Positions 6,657 to 14,240 are shown, numbered from the stretch's first letter. The stretch is DNA of 33,655 bases from Bacillota bacterium (GCA_017889625.1 JAGGAD010000059.1:1-33655), one strand, 5' to 3'. Numbers and translations: made by a program. Notes: generated by a model not told the origin, from the letters alone.

Positions 6657-7235
6657 CTGCATAGGAGTGGGAAATTAGTCAAACGGCTGGTTATTGGCAT
6701 GAGCGGTGCGAGCGGCATCCCGATTGCAGTTGGTTTGCTGAAAGAAATGAAAAAAAGTCCAGACTGGGAAACACATCTGGTCATTACAAATGGTGCGGAA
6801 AAAACAATTGAACAAGAAACGCCGCTTTCCGGAAGGGAAATAGAGGCTCTGGCTACGAAGTGCTATTCGCTGACTGACATAGGTGCCAGTATAGCCAGCG
6901 GGACATTTCAGACGGAAGGAATGGTTGTTGTACCTTGCAGTATGAAAACGGTTTCTGGCATCGCAACTGGTTTTTCTCAAAACCTGCTGCTGCGAGCCGC
7001 CGATGTCACGCTCAAGGAGGGTCGCAAGCTGGTTCTGGTGGCGCGAGAGACACCTCTCAGCCCGATCCATCTTGCTAATATGCTTACTTTGGCTCGCCTT
7101 GGGGTTAGAATTTTGCCGCCCATGCTGACTTATTATAACAAGCCGACCAGCATTGATGATATGACAAGACATATTGTTGGGAAAATTACGGATGAGTTTC
7201 AGATTGAAACGACGGGGTTTCAGCGATGGACATAA
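6657..7235 (+). CDS. lpdB: UbiX-family flavin prenyltransferase (LpdB-like)
   Basis: It makes prenylated FMN, the cofactor of the UbiD partner, from FMN and dimethylallyl phosphate. Family marks: the FMN loop VIGMSGASGIPIAVGLL; VVPCSMKTVSGIATG; the segment LLLRAADVTLKEGRKLVLVARETPLS; and the C-terminal LPPMLTYYNKP. UbiX proteins are about 187-195 residues and begin within a few residues of the first strand. The frame is open back to an ATG at 6594 (213 residues), but that ATG has no Shine-Dalgarno and lies in a palindrome. AAAGGGAGG (6641-6649) instead points to a non-AUG CTG at 6657, giving 192 residues. The start is therefore uncertain. The gene overlaps the next one, so the two are translationally coupled. 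Confidence 0.85.
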   Translation: MHRSGKLVKRLVIGMSGASGIPIAVGLLKEMKKSPDWETHLVITNGAEKTIEQETPLSGREIEALATKCYSLTDIGASIASGTFQTEGMVVVPCSMKTVSGIATGFSQNLLLRAADVTLKEGRKLVLVARETPLSPIHLANMLTLARLGVRILPPMLTYYNKPTSIDDMTRHIVGKITDEFQIETTGFQRWT

Positions 7236-7618
7236 TGAAACGGAGAATAATCGCACCTGCTATCAAGTCTGACGGGCGAATAATAATTAAATTTACGGTC
7301 ATAGACATGGGACTGGATTTATGTATAGTCGTTTGTGGCGGTGATCGTCCTCACCTGGGAGCTATGGCGCTGGCTCAATGCCGTGTGAGTCTCGAGAACC
7401 CGTTGGAAATGAGCGCATCCGTTTCTGTTTTGACACTACTAGGGCATAAGGAGGACCAGATTTCATCTTTAGTCGCAGCGCGCATTTCACAAAATGTCGG
7501 AACGAACGTGGCTGTTCTGTGCGGCATACATTTGGATGATATCGGCAAAACGGAAATCGAAACGATCCGTCGGATGGTCGACGAGTGGTGCGACGAGTTC
7601 ATCCAAGTTACTTCTTAA
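7226..7618 (+). CDS. lpdD: LpdD-like prenylated-flavin chaperone subunit
   Basis: A 130-residue protein overlapping the UbiX gene by 10 bases. A second Met at 7235 forms a TAATG stop-start overlap and would give 127 residues; GGGG at about 7214 favours 7226. The length fits LpdD (about 128) rather than the much shorter VdcD/ShdD proteins. Visible features are an Ile-rich strand (GRIIIKFTVIDMGLDLCIVVCGGDRPHLGA), ALAQCRVSLENP and a Cys/His-containing C-terminal half. LpdD-like proteins accompany UbiX and UbiD genes in hydroxyarene decarboxylase operons and are proposed to help deliver or mature the prenylated flavin. Its 3' end overlaps the convergent LysR gene by 11 bp. Confidence 0.8.
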   Translation: MDIMKRRIIAPAIKSDGRIIIKFTVIDMGLDLCIVVCGGDRPHLGAMALAQCRVSLENPLEMSASVSVLTLLGHKEDQISSLVAARISQNVGTNVAVLCGIHLDDIGKTEIETIRRMVDEWCDEFIQVTS

Positions 7619-8492
7619 ACCATTTTATAAGAAAATTGCGGAACAAATTTGCGCTTGGTGATAGTTTTTTCCCGTGAGGGAAGACGAGCGCGACAGTGCT
7701 GCTTACTGGCTCCTGTAATTCTATACATACGATGTCGGGATGCCGGAAGAAACTTACCACCTTTTTCATTAACAAAGATACGCCGATGTTTTCCGCGACA
7801 AAGCCGATGATGGTTTCGATGCGCGTATGATGATAACGGACTGAAGGCGAAAATCCTGCTTTGGCGCAAGCGGATAAACACAAGTCGTATAATCCCGGAC
7901 CTGAATCTAACATGATAAATGATTCTTTTGCCGCTTCCTTGAGAGGAAACGGTCTTTTTGTGGCTAAGGGATGAGTCTTATTAGCGACCAATACCATTTC
8001 GTCATTGGCAAGTGGTATCACTTTATATGAGTTGCTGGACAAGGTTGCCGTTCGCAAGATAGCCAGATCAAGCTGTTCGTCGTCGAGCATTTTCAGGATA
8101 TGGCCGCCATTTTCTTCAAAAGTCCGAATCATAATGTCCGGGTATTGTTTTGTAAAAGTGGCAATAGCGCGATGAATGTCGTACTGACTCATAATCGGGA
8201 TTGAGCCAAGGGTCAGGTAGCCTTCAGAGGTCCGTCGATATTGCTGCATTTTACTCATCATCGCGCTGTACTTAACTATTATATCTTCGGCAAAGTTGAT
8301 AAATTCATGGCCGGCAGAATTCAGACGCAATGTGCGCCCATCTCTGTCAAAGAGTTTTAAGCCAATCTCGTCTTCTAATTGGAGGATATGTTTCGATAAG
8401 GAGGATTGAGAAATATAGAGGTGATCCGCGGCTACCGTCATATTATGGTATTGGGAAACTGTCAAAAAGTACTTTAACTGCTCGATGTCCAT
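7608..8492 (-). CDS. LysR-family regulator of the tannin/gallate locus
   Basis: 294 residues. Residues 1-60 form the winged helix-turn-helix (MDIEQLKYFLTVSQYHNMTVAADHLYISQ pattern, then SSLSKHILQLEDEIGLKLFDR). Residues about 90-290 are the periplasmic-binding-protein-like effector domain (LTLGSIPIMSQYDIHRAIATF; LDLAILRT; HPLA; GFVAENIGVSLLM). The minus-strand transcript converges on lpdD with overlapping 3' ends. By analogy with the LysR regulator TanR of lactobacilli, it probably senses gallate or a tannin product and activates the decarboxylase and tannase genes; this is inferred from position only. ATG follows AAAGGAGA by 6 bases. Confidence 0.88.
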   Translation of the reverse strand: MDIEQLKYFLTVSQYHNMTVAADHLYISQSSLSKHILQLEDEIGLKLFDRDGRTLRLNSAGHEFINFAEDIIVKYSAMMSKMQQYRRTSEGYLTLGSIPIMSQYDIHRAIATFTKQYPDIMIRTFEENGGHILKMLDDEQLDLAILRTATLSSNSYKVIPLANDEMVLVANKTHPLATKRPFPLKEAAKESFIMLDSGPGLYDLCLSACAKAGFSPSVRYHHTRIETIIGFVAENIGVSLLMKKVVSFFRHPDIVCIELQEPVSSTVALVFPHGKKLSPSANLFRNFLIKWFKK

Positions 8493-9031
8493 GATGGTAT
8501 GGTCTCCTTTTTAGTATTAAAAATGGAATCGATTTAAGTCGTATTTTAGTGTTTACTGTCTGTAATGATTCGTTATAATAGGTGAAATCCCTGTAGCATT
8601 TAACATAATCTGTTTAACTAAGTGAAATTACTGGTGGTTCGGGATATGATTCATACCTGTCCATTGGACTTTGCTGATTATCAAGCAGCTGCAGAAATCT
8701 TTGAAGAGATTGCTTTTCTTATCCGCAAGAAGTTAAAACAGACATTATAATTACGATAGTATGTGTTACATACGCAGAAATATGGACAAGCAATCCGGTA
8801 AAACAGGAAAACACTTTACCAAAAAATTTAGACCGTTTATCGATAAATACAGTATGGGCAACTGTCATTACTATAATCTAAAGGAATGAAGAATGATGCA
8901 TGCATCGACTGCTTGAACAAAATGCTTTAAAAAGGACTTCATCAATACAATGAACAAGTCACAGCCTTTTTTGGGCCGAAGTCCGAGCTTCATAGTCTGT
9001 TGAATGTAAGACCGCTAGAACAATAAAAAGG
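8493..9031. other. Gene-poor intergenic stretch with two unsupported short ORFs
   Basis: This 540-bp stretch separates the LysR start from the tannase terminator. It holds the LysR promoter region. Two short plus-strand frames (8646-8750, beginning MIHTCPLDFADYQAAAEIF; 8761-8889, beginning MCYIRRNMDKQSGKTGK) lack ribosome binding sites and match nothing I recognise; they may be decayed gene pieces. A GGACTTC/GAAGTCC inverted repeat spans 8934-8984. Confidence 0.5.
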
Positions 9032-9074
9032 GAGCTTATTCAGGATGCTTACCTTGAAACATCTGAATAAGCTC
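9032..9074 (-). terminator. Terminator of the tannase gene
   Basis: GAGCTTATTCAG (9032-9043) and CTGAATAAGCTC (9063-9074) are perfect 12-bp arms. On the minus strand they are followed by CCTTTTTATTG. It lies 40 bp beyond the tannase stop. Confidence 0.85.
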
Positions 9075-9113
9075 AACATAAAATTTTTAAAGATATTGAA
9101 CTATATTACAAGT

Positions 9114-10724
9114 TCACTGAACAGAGTTGGTCCTAGTGTAAGAAACACAGATATTGTCGATCCAGGTAAAGAGTTCATTCAGATCGTAATCGCCACCATG
9201 TCCTTGGCCCCATGGTGAGGCGAAGTCAACATTGAAACCTTTATTATCCAATGCCGTGGCTAGAATGATTGGAATCGCGAGGGACGTGTCTCTATCAACA
9301 GCGCCGTGGCGAATTCTCCAGTAATGAGCGGTAGTAGTTCCCTCAGTTCCAATGTAGTTCATAGGGTTTAATAACTTTACAATGGATGCATCGGCCAGCG
9401 AACTGCTCGTCGTACTATGATCTTTACCGAAGCTAGTAAAGTGCTGGGCTTTGATAGTTGCAGTGCCAAACAACTCATTTTCACCAGTTTTTAAATCTAA
9501 TCCATCAAAAGCTGACGTTGCTTTCATCCTATTGGCGTATTTGACGTATTTATCAAAGTCGATATCGGTGACGGTTCCGCCTTGGATTGTAATCCACGTC
9601 AAGTTAGACAGGTCGATACCGCTATCTAAAGCTTTTTGAGCTGATGCAATTACATAGTATTTAACATAGTCTTTAAAGGTACCGTTACCGTTAGTGTCTA
9701 GTGTTAATGGAGTTCCATCGTTCATTTTAAGACCTAAGCTATTCAGATATGCAGGAAACCGAGTTTTTAACTCATTAGAAACCTTAATTTGATCTTTTGT
9801 CATTGTAGTTTTGACTTCAGGGGGCTTTGGTGGCCGACCTGTAGGCATTTCACCTAAGTTAGGCGGCGGATTGCCTTGATCTGGAGGCATTGCACCTAAA
9901 CCGGGAGACGGGTTGCCTGGCTTTGGCGGCATTGGGCCTGGAAACGTCATTTTACTGTATTCGTTTAGACCATTGAACAGCCATTCATAGGCCATGTCGG
10001 CATTATCTAAATTTGTGATTGGACAGTAGCAAGAAGCTGCAAAAATGTCATCACGGGCATCGGCCGCACCGATTGCCTTTAAATAAGGCTCATAATCCTT
10101 ATTGTTACCAGTGGCACCGAGTAACGCAGAAAGCGCACCGCCTGCGCTCGTGCCATTGGAAATAATTTTTTCAGCGTCACCTGGTAGAAGTTTGTCGTTA
10201 TAGCGCAAATAGCGGACAGCGGCCTTTAAATCAACGATACAGGCTGGGGCCTTGCCGGTGTATTGGCCATTTTTATTCTGGGTAGTACGGCCGCGTGCGC
10301 CCGGTTCTGCTACCACATAGCCTTTTGACAGGGCAAGGAGCGCGGCATTCGGCCCACCATCCATGCCTTGACCGGGACTTCCGGGAGCACCGGGCATATA
10401 ACCTCCGACTGTATTCGGCAAGAAGATTGGAGCAGTCTCGGCGGTGTAGCCTCCGATGGATTTGCCCTCATAGTATTCTTCAGGGACATAAATATTCATG
10501 ATCTCATAATTGGTGTCAACAGGATACTTCACATAGACGATATTTTCATAAGCACGGTAGGTGATGATTTTGTTATTCAAAGTTAAGGTCTTCAACGTAT
10601 ACTTGGCTGTATCGAATTTTAAGCTGTACCCATCGGTTTCATTTGAGCTTGCAGACACTGTGGCCAATGGCATGACAAGAAGAGATAACATCAGAATAGA
10701 GGAAAACCATTTTTGAACTTTCAT
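9114..10724 (-). CDS. Secreted tannase (tannin acylhydrolase), bacterial alpha/beta-hydrolase type
   Basis: 536 residues. Signal peptide about 1-25 (MKVQKWFSSILMLSLLVMPLA core, cleavage near VSA). The nucleophile elbow is GTSAGG with Ser193; the acid lies in the IRHGAVDRDTS segment (Asp477 or Asp479); the catalytic His is His509 in GQGHGGDYDL. These are the Ser-Asp-His positions of bacterial tannases such as that of L. plantarum. PGARGR and CIVDLKAAVRYLRYN fit the same fold. It cleaves galloyl esters to gallic acid outside the inner membrane, feeding the transporter and decarboxylase encoded nearby. Odd feature: residues about 260-305 are a Pro/Gly/Met-rich insert with two MPP-x-x-GNP-type repeats. 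AGGGAG precedes the ATG by 8 bases. A truncated paralogue lies at 3275-3478. Confidence 0.88.
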   Translation of the reverse strand: MKVQKWFSSILMLSLLVMPLATVSASSNETDGYSLKFDTAKYTLKTLTLNNKIITYRAYENIVYVKYPVDTNYEIMNIYVPEEYYEGKSIGGYTAETAPIFLPNTVGGYMPGAPGSPGQGMDGGPNAALLALSKGYVVAEPGARGRTTQNKNGQYTGKAPACIVDLKAAVRYLRYNDKLLPGDAEKIISNGTSAGGALSALLGATGNNKDYEPYLKAIGAADARDDIFAASCYCPITNLDNADMAYEWLFNGLNEYSKMTFPGPMPPKPGNPSPGLGAMPPDQGNPPPNLGEMPTGRPPKPPEVKTTMTKDQIKVSNELKTRFPAYLNSLGLKMNDGTPLTLDTNGNGTFKDYVKYYVIASAQKALDSGIDLSNLTWITIQGGTVTDIDFDKYVKYANRMKATSAFDGLDLKTGENELFGTATIKAQHFTSFGKDHSTTSSSLADASIVKLLNPMNYIGTEGTTTAHYWRIRHGAVDRDTSLAIPIILATALDNKGFNVDFASPWGQGHGGDYDLNELFTWIDNICVSYTRTNSVQ

Positions 10725-10817
10725 AGTTTAGCTCCCTTTTTAAAAATTTAAACTTATATGGTAAAATTTTCTCTGACTTTTTTATTGCTTTCCTGCCTAT
10801 TGAAGAGAATTATTAAC

Positions 10818-11027
10818 CTACGCCTTTATATCAATACCTGCCTTTTTAAGTTTTTGTATGTCTGCATCGCTAGGCTTTTGGCCTGGTTTGATCTTTACTC
10901 CAGCTTTTTTTGCCGCATCTTTAAATTTATCGATGTCTGCTTTACTCGGTTTACCATGCGGGGGGGTCTGTCGAATTTGTTGATAAGAATTGAGGTCGCT
11001 ATTGCTAGAAACTGAATTTATAACCAT
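10818..11027 (-). CDS. Small repeat protein upstream of tannase (69 residues)
   Basis: The minus-strand frame opens at a TTG one base after GAGGTG, but the in-frame ATG at 11027 lies 7 bases after it and is the likely start. The N-terminal third is Ser/Asn/Gln-rich (MVINSVSSNSDLNSYQQ). The rest is two copies of a KPS-x-ADI-x-K-x-K-x-AG-I/V unit: HGKPSKADIDKFKDAAKKAG followed by QKPSDADIQKLKKAGIDIKA. No signal peptide is visible. It is on the tannase strand, about 95 bp ahead, and could be cotranscribed. Function unknown; the short helix-turn repeats suggest a peptide- or ion-binding role, but this is speculative. Confidence 0.7.
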   Translation of the reverse strand: MVINSVSSNSDLNSYQQIRQTPPHGKPSKADIDKFKDAAKKAGVKIKPGQKPSDADIQKLKKAGIDIKA

Positions 11028-11164
11028 ATCCAAACACCTCGTAGTATAAAGTTTTGATTAATTTTAAAAAATGCTTAGCAAATCATCTTAATACAAAAAC
11101 GTGATTGTCTATTTATCTCAAAATAGATAGGAAAGCAATATTTTTATCTGATCTACATTTTTGC

Positions 11165-11199
11165 AATAAGTTGTTATAACAACAATATAACAACTTATT
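11165..11199. repeat. 14-bp inverted repeat containing GTTGTTATAACAAC
   Basis: AATAAGTTGTTATA (11165-11178) and TATAACAACTTATT (11186-11199) are perfect arms around a 7-base loop. The embedded TTGTTATAACAA palindrome recurs twice at 31785-31818. It lies about 140 bp upstream of the 69-residue protein gene and just past the end of the DUF4405-like gene, so it may be an operator or a terminator. Confidence 0.55.
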
Positions 11200-11301
11200 A
11201 TTACAATACTGTAACAATGCTGTCAAAAAAATTGTAACAAAATAGAGGGGTACCGATATTTTCGATAAAGTCTGGTGGGTGACTACTTACTTTAAAATAA
11301 G

Positions 11302-11574
11302 CTATTTTTTGCTAAGATTGAAATATGATATCATTGGCCTTCTATTAAGCCAGAAATGTACTAATCCCGCGCCAATAAAGAGAAACCCAGCCAATTCATG
11401 AGCCTGCTTAGGATAAAATGGTATTCCTTCCGTGGCCATTGATTTAGTACCATCGTTGTTTCCTAGCATTTGTTGGTGAAAACTTTGAGGCTTGGGAATA
11501 ACGACCATCTGTACACCAGATACTGATACAATAATGAATGTGATCACCAATATAATGGATGTAATTTTTCTCAT
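11302..11574 (-). CDS. Small membrane protein, DUF4405-like
   Basis: 90 residues from the ATG that follows GGAAGGTGA by 4-5 bases; an upstream in-frame TTG would overlap the ribosome binding site. There is one N-terminal transmembrane segment (ITSIILVITFIIVSVSGVQMVV) and a second near the end (HELAGFLFIGAGLVHFWLN) carrying two His, the arrangement of DUF4405 membrane proteins, where the His may bind haem or a metal. The assignment rests on this pattern alone. It is divergent from the marR pseudogene, and the shared intergenic region holds the AGTTG-N6-CAACT palindromes. Confidence 0.65.
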   Translation of the reverse strand: MRKITSIILVITFIIVSVSGVQMVVIPKPQSFHQQMLGNNDGTKSMATEGIPFYPKQAHELAGFLFIGAGLVHFWLNRRPMISYFNLSKK

Positions 11575-11786
11575 AAAATCACCTTCCTTCAATTAATAAT
11601 AGTAAAACAAACATGTAGCAGCTTTTTGGCGTGCATGGTTGTTTTACTATTTATGCCTTTTAAGAATACACGTTACAAGGCGAGAATTGTTCTTTTCATT
11701 TGTAAAAAGATTTTCTGAGAGATAATGCATAGTAAAATAAATAATCCCTTGGAACGCCTCCAAGTAGTAAATTATCGTCAACAATA

Positions 11787-11802
11787 AGTTGCATATGCAA
11801 CT
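11787..11802. promoter_or_regulatory. Candidate MarR operator 1
   Basis: AGTTGCATATGCAACT is a perfect 16-bp palindrome between the divergent DUF4405-like gene and marR. It shares AGTTG-N6-CAACT with the site before the RND operon (14174-14189). Confidence 0.7.
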
Positions 11803-11819
11803 ACATAATAACGCAAAAA

Positions 11820-11835
11820 AGTTGTCAATACAACC
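11820..11835. promoter_or_regulatory. Candidate MarR operator 2 (imperfect)
   Basis: AGTTG-TCAATA-CAACC: one mismatch in the outer half-site compared with operator 1, 18 bp downstream of it. Confidence 0.5.
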
Positions 11836-11855
11836 AATTTAATGATGAAATTTTC

Positions 11856-11883
11856 TTTACTATATGAAAAAAAATTATATAAT
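11856..11883 (+). promoter_or_regulatory. marR promoter
   Basis: TTTACT (11856-11861), a 16-base spacer and TATAAT (11878-11883). The third palindrome begins 10 bases after the -10 box, placing it over the transcription start. Confidence 0.55.
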
Positions 11884-11892
11884 TTATCATAG

Positions 11893-11908
11893 AGTTGCAA
11901 ACGAAACT
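11893..11908. promoter_or_regulatory. Candidate MarR operator 3
   Basis: AGTTGCAAACGAAACT differs by one base from AGTTGCAAACGCAACT at 14174-14189. It overlaps the predicted marR start point, as expected for autorepression. Confidence 0.65.
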
Positions 11909-11941
11909 TTTTTTGGCAAATAATTTACGGAGGTATATATT

Positions 11942-12318
11942 TTGCAAAAGGACAGATTTGGTAAACATATTTCTTTGATTTATAGGTACAGTCAAATATT
12001 TTTCAACTCAGAATTAAAAAAATATAATCTAGGCAGTGGTCAATATATTTTTCTTGTTAACTTGTTTAAAAATAATGGTATCAATCAGGAACAATTGTCA
12101 GATATCGTAATGAAAATGATAAACGTGCTTATAATCTATATACTACTGACAAGGCAGAATCTATTAAAACTAATTTGTTTGGGCTGTTAGATTCGTGGAA
12201 TAGAATAATGTTAGATGATCTTGATAGTGAAGAAAGGAAAACCCTATTACAATTGATTGGAAAAGTGGGGTCTAACATTATTAGACATGCTAATCAATTT
12301 GAGCAAAATACTAAATAA
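11942..12318 (+). pseudogene. MarR-family regulator, inactivated by an internal deletion and frameshift
   Basis: A TTG start 8 bases after GGAGG begins a MarR-type N-terminus (dimer helix LIYRYSQIFFNSELKKYNLG, then INQEQLSDIV). After residue ~56 this frame runs into a stop at 12190. A second frame from about 12106 resumes the family sequence at RNENDKRAYNLYTTDKAE and continues (LLDSWNRIMLDDLDSEERK) to the stop at 12318. Joined, the pieces give about 125 residues; the family has about 145-150. The missing ~22-25 residues are the recognition helix and the strand leading to the wing, so DNA binding should be lost even if frameshifting occurred. The gene lies among palindromes it probably once bound. 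It could be a sequencing or assembly artefact. Confidence 0.8.
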
Positions 12319-12374
12319 AGTGATTACTTATAAACCCAAATATTAGAAATAACCCACCGACTATCAGTCACTGG

Positions 12375-13814
12375 TCATTGAGTTGAAGTAGATTGGTTTG
12401 ATTTAACAAATGACGCCAAAAGCAAACCAACCAGAATAAATCCAATTGCCACTAACAATGAATATTTCATGCCGAATAGGGAAGCTAATCGGTTCTCCAT
12501 GTCGGTAAAATTGGTTACTTTAAGTAAGTAATTTCGTTGGCCTGTTTCTAGCAAACCGATGAATAAAGACGAACCTAAAGCAGCCGCTATTTGTATTGAA
12601 GTATTGATGATGGCTACGCCATCTGCAGAATTTTGTGGAGGCAGTTGCTTTAAGCTATTGGTTTGTGCAGGGGCCATAATGAAGGCTCCCCCGAGACAAA
12701 AAACGCAATGTAAGGCAATTATTAGCGTTAAACTTGTATGAATTGAAATATAAGCCAAACAGGTCACCGGGATACCCATAAAGATAAAACCGGCAATAAG
12801 TAAAACTCTGGCGCCCAATTTATCATACATTCGGCCTGCTAGGGGAGAAAATATACCATTGATTAGCCCTCCCGGTAAAAGCGCAAGTCCGGCTACAACA
12901 GACGATACGGCAAGGGAATTTTGCATAAATGTAGGTAAAATAATATTGAGCGAAAACCAGATCATCATGTTAATCATAATCAATAGGACGCCGATTGCAA
13001 ACATGGGATATTTAAAAGCCCTCACTTCTAACATGGGTTGTTTTAAACCCAATTGCCGCCAGACAAACATAATTATGGACACTAAGCCAATTCCGAGCGC
13101 GATTAGTACATGTGAATTAAATAAACCAGCGCTTTCCGAGGCGCTGATACCATAAATAATGCCGCCAAAACCTAAGGTGGAGAGGATAATCGATAGAGCA
13201 TCGATTTTTGGTTTGGTAATCGTCGAAACGTTTTTTATATAAATACTCCCTAAAACAATAGCCACGAGTGCAAAAGGGATTAAGCAGAAAAATAATCCAT
13301 TCCAGTTGAAAAAACTCAAAATCAGTCCCGCAATAGTCGGTCCGATAGCTGGCGCAAACAAGATAACGAACAGGCCAAGTCCCAATGCTGCGCCATGTTT
13401 TTCCGGCGGATTAATCATTAAGATGGTATTCATCATTATCGGTACTAACATTCCGGTTCCACAAGCTTGGAACATTCGGGATATTAATAATATTGAAAAT
13501 GCAGTTGAAAACCCGGCGCTCAACGTACCAAGCAGAAATAAAACGATTGCCGTATTATAAAGTTGTTTAGTGGTAAAGGTATGGATTAAAAAGGCCGTAA
13601 TTGGTACCAATATTCCAACCACTAACATATAGCCGGTAGCTAACCATTGGACCGTTCCTGCACCTATATGCAAGTCACTCATTATTTGGGGAAAGGCAAC
13701 GTTTAATATTGTTTCATTAAGCAATGAAATAAAGCCGCCTAGTAATAATGTAATCATTATGGGGACTATGTTAAAATTCCGGTTCTGTAGCTGATTGTTA
13801 TTAATCTTTGTCAT
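12375..13814 (-). CDS. MFS multidrug exporter, DHA2 (EmrB/QacA) family
   Basis: 479 residues with about 14 hydrophobic segments, the count of the DHA2 drug:H+ antiporter family. Conserved marks include LNETILNVAFPQIMSDL in helix 1, TGYMLVVGILVPITAFL, the LISRMFQACGTGMLVPI segment and GLALLPGGLINGIFSPLAGRMYDKLGAR. ATG is preceded by AAGGAGA. It is convergent with the marR pseudogene and divergent from the RND operon. Its 200-base leader begins with an 18-bp hairpin directly at a predicted promoter start. It probably exports small hydrophobic or aromatic toxicants; the substrate is not visible in sequence. Confidence 0.88.
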   Translation of the reverse strand: MTKINNNQLQNRNFNIVPIMITLLLGGFISLLNETILNVAFPQIMSDLHIGAGTVQWLATGYMLVVGILVPITAFLIHTFTTKQLYNTAIVLFLLGTLSAGFSTAFSILLISRMFQACGTGMLVPIMMNTILMINPPEKHGAALGLGLFVILFAPAIGPTIAGLILSFFNWNGLFFCLIPFALVAIVLGSIYIKNVSTITKPKIDALSIILSTLGFGGIIYGISASESAGLFNSHVLIALGIGLVSIIMFVWRQLGLKQPMLEVRAFKYPMFAIGVLLIMINMMIWFSLNIILPTFMQNSLAVSSVVAGLALLPGGLINGIFSPLAGRMYDKLGARVLLIAGFIFMGIPVTCLAYISIHTSLTLIIALHCVFCLGGAFIMAPAQTNSLKQLPPQNSADGVAIINTSIQIAAALGSSLFIGLLETGQRNYLLKVTNFTDMENRLASLFGMKYSLLVAIGFILVGLLLASFVKSNQSTSTQ

Positions 13815-13960
13815 ATGAGAACTTCTCCTTATAACCTGATCTATATAGGTTGGATAAAAAAATCATATTATCGATTTGATTAGCGTTGACTTTTGGGGTC
13901 GGCTTTACTATTTTGAATACCACCCTTCTTAAATTTATTACAGCTAATTTTGCATAACAA

Positions 13961-14013
13961 AACAGCGTGTAGTCTTGACAACTGGACTTATGTCATCAAG
14001 ACTACACGCTGTT
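13961..14013 (-). promoter_or_regulatory. 18-bp hairpin at the 5' end of the MFS leader
   Basis: AACAGCGTGTAGTCTTGA (13961-13978) and its exact complement (13996-14013) flank a 17-base loop. On the minus strand it follows the -10 box by about 8 bases and is followed by TTTTGTT. It could terminate transcription early, protect the 5' end, or be bound by a regulator. Confidence 0.65.
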
Positions 14014-14020
14014 AGCGTAT

Positions 14021-14049
14021 ATTATAGCAAAGAATTATTTGGTTTTCAA
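14021..14049 (-). promoter_or_regulatory. SigmaA promoter reading toward the MFS gene
   Basis: On the minus strand: TTGAAA (14049-14044), a 17-base spacer and TATAAT (14026-14021). Confidence 0.7.
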
Positions 14050-14142
14050 GATTCAAGACCGTGCTAATAGGATATTATATGTTCTTTTGGTTTTTGTAAA
14101 ATTTTTAATGGAAGCTTATAGCTGAAATATAATAAAAATAGG

Positions 14143-14171
14143 TTGCGCTTGTAAATATATTACGCTATCAT
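14143..14171 (+). promoter_or_regulatory. RND operon promoter
   Basis: TTGCGC (14143-14148), a 17-base spacer and TATCAT (14166-14171). The -10 box lies inside the 46-bp palindrome described next. Confidence 0.55.
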
Positions 14172-14204
14172 ATAGTTGCAAACGCAACTATATGATAGCG
14201 TAAT
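14159..14204. promoter_or_regulatory. 46-bp perfect palindrome with MarR-type operator core
   Basis: Two perfect 21-bp arms flank AAAC. The centre, AGTTGCAAACGCAACT (14174-14189), is the same motif as the sites around marR. It covers the -10 box and start point of the pump operon, so a bound repressor would block it. With marR broken, the pump may be constitutive unless another MarR protein acts here. Confidence 0.75.
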
Positions 14205-14240
14205 AACAGTGGCAGAGTTTGTAATCAGGAGGAACTGCTA

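Noticed and set aside
8646-8889. Two short ORFs between the LysR and tannase genes as real genes
   Set aside because: No ribosome binding sites, no recognisable sequence and no promoter; treated as possible remnants.
13925-13960. GGGTGGTATTC-like piece in the MFS leader (minus strand), resembling a T-box core
   Set aside because: The T-box core GGGTGG-x-ACCGCG is not matched after the first bases, there is no specifier stem-loop or convincing terminator/antiterminator, and the downstream gene is an exporter rather than an amino-acid gene.
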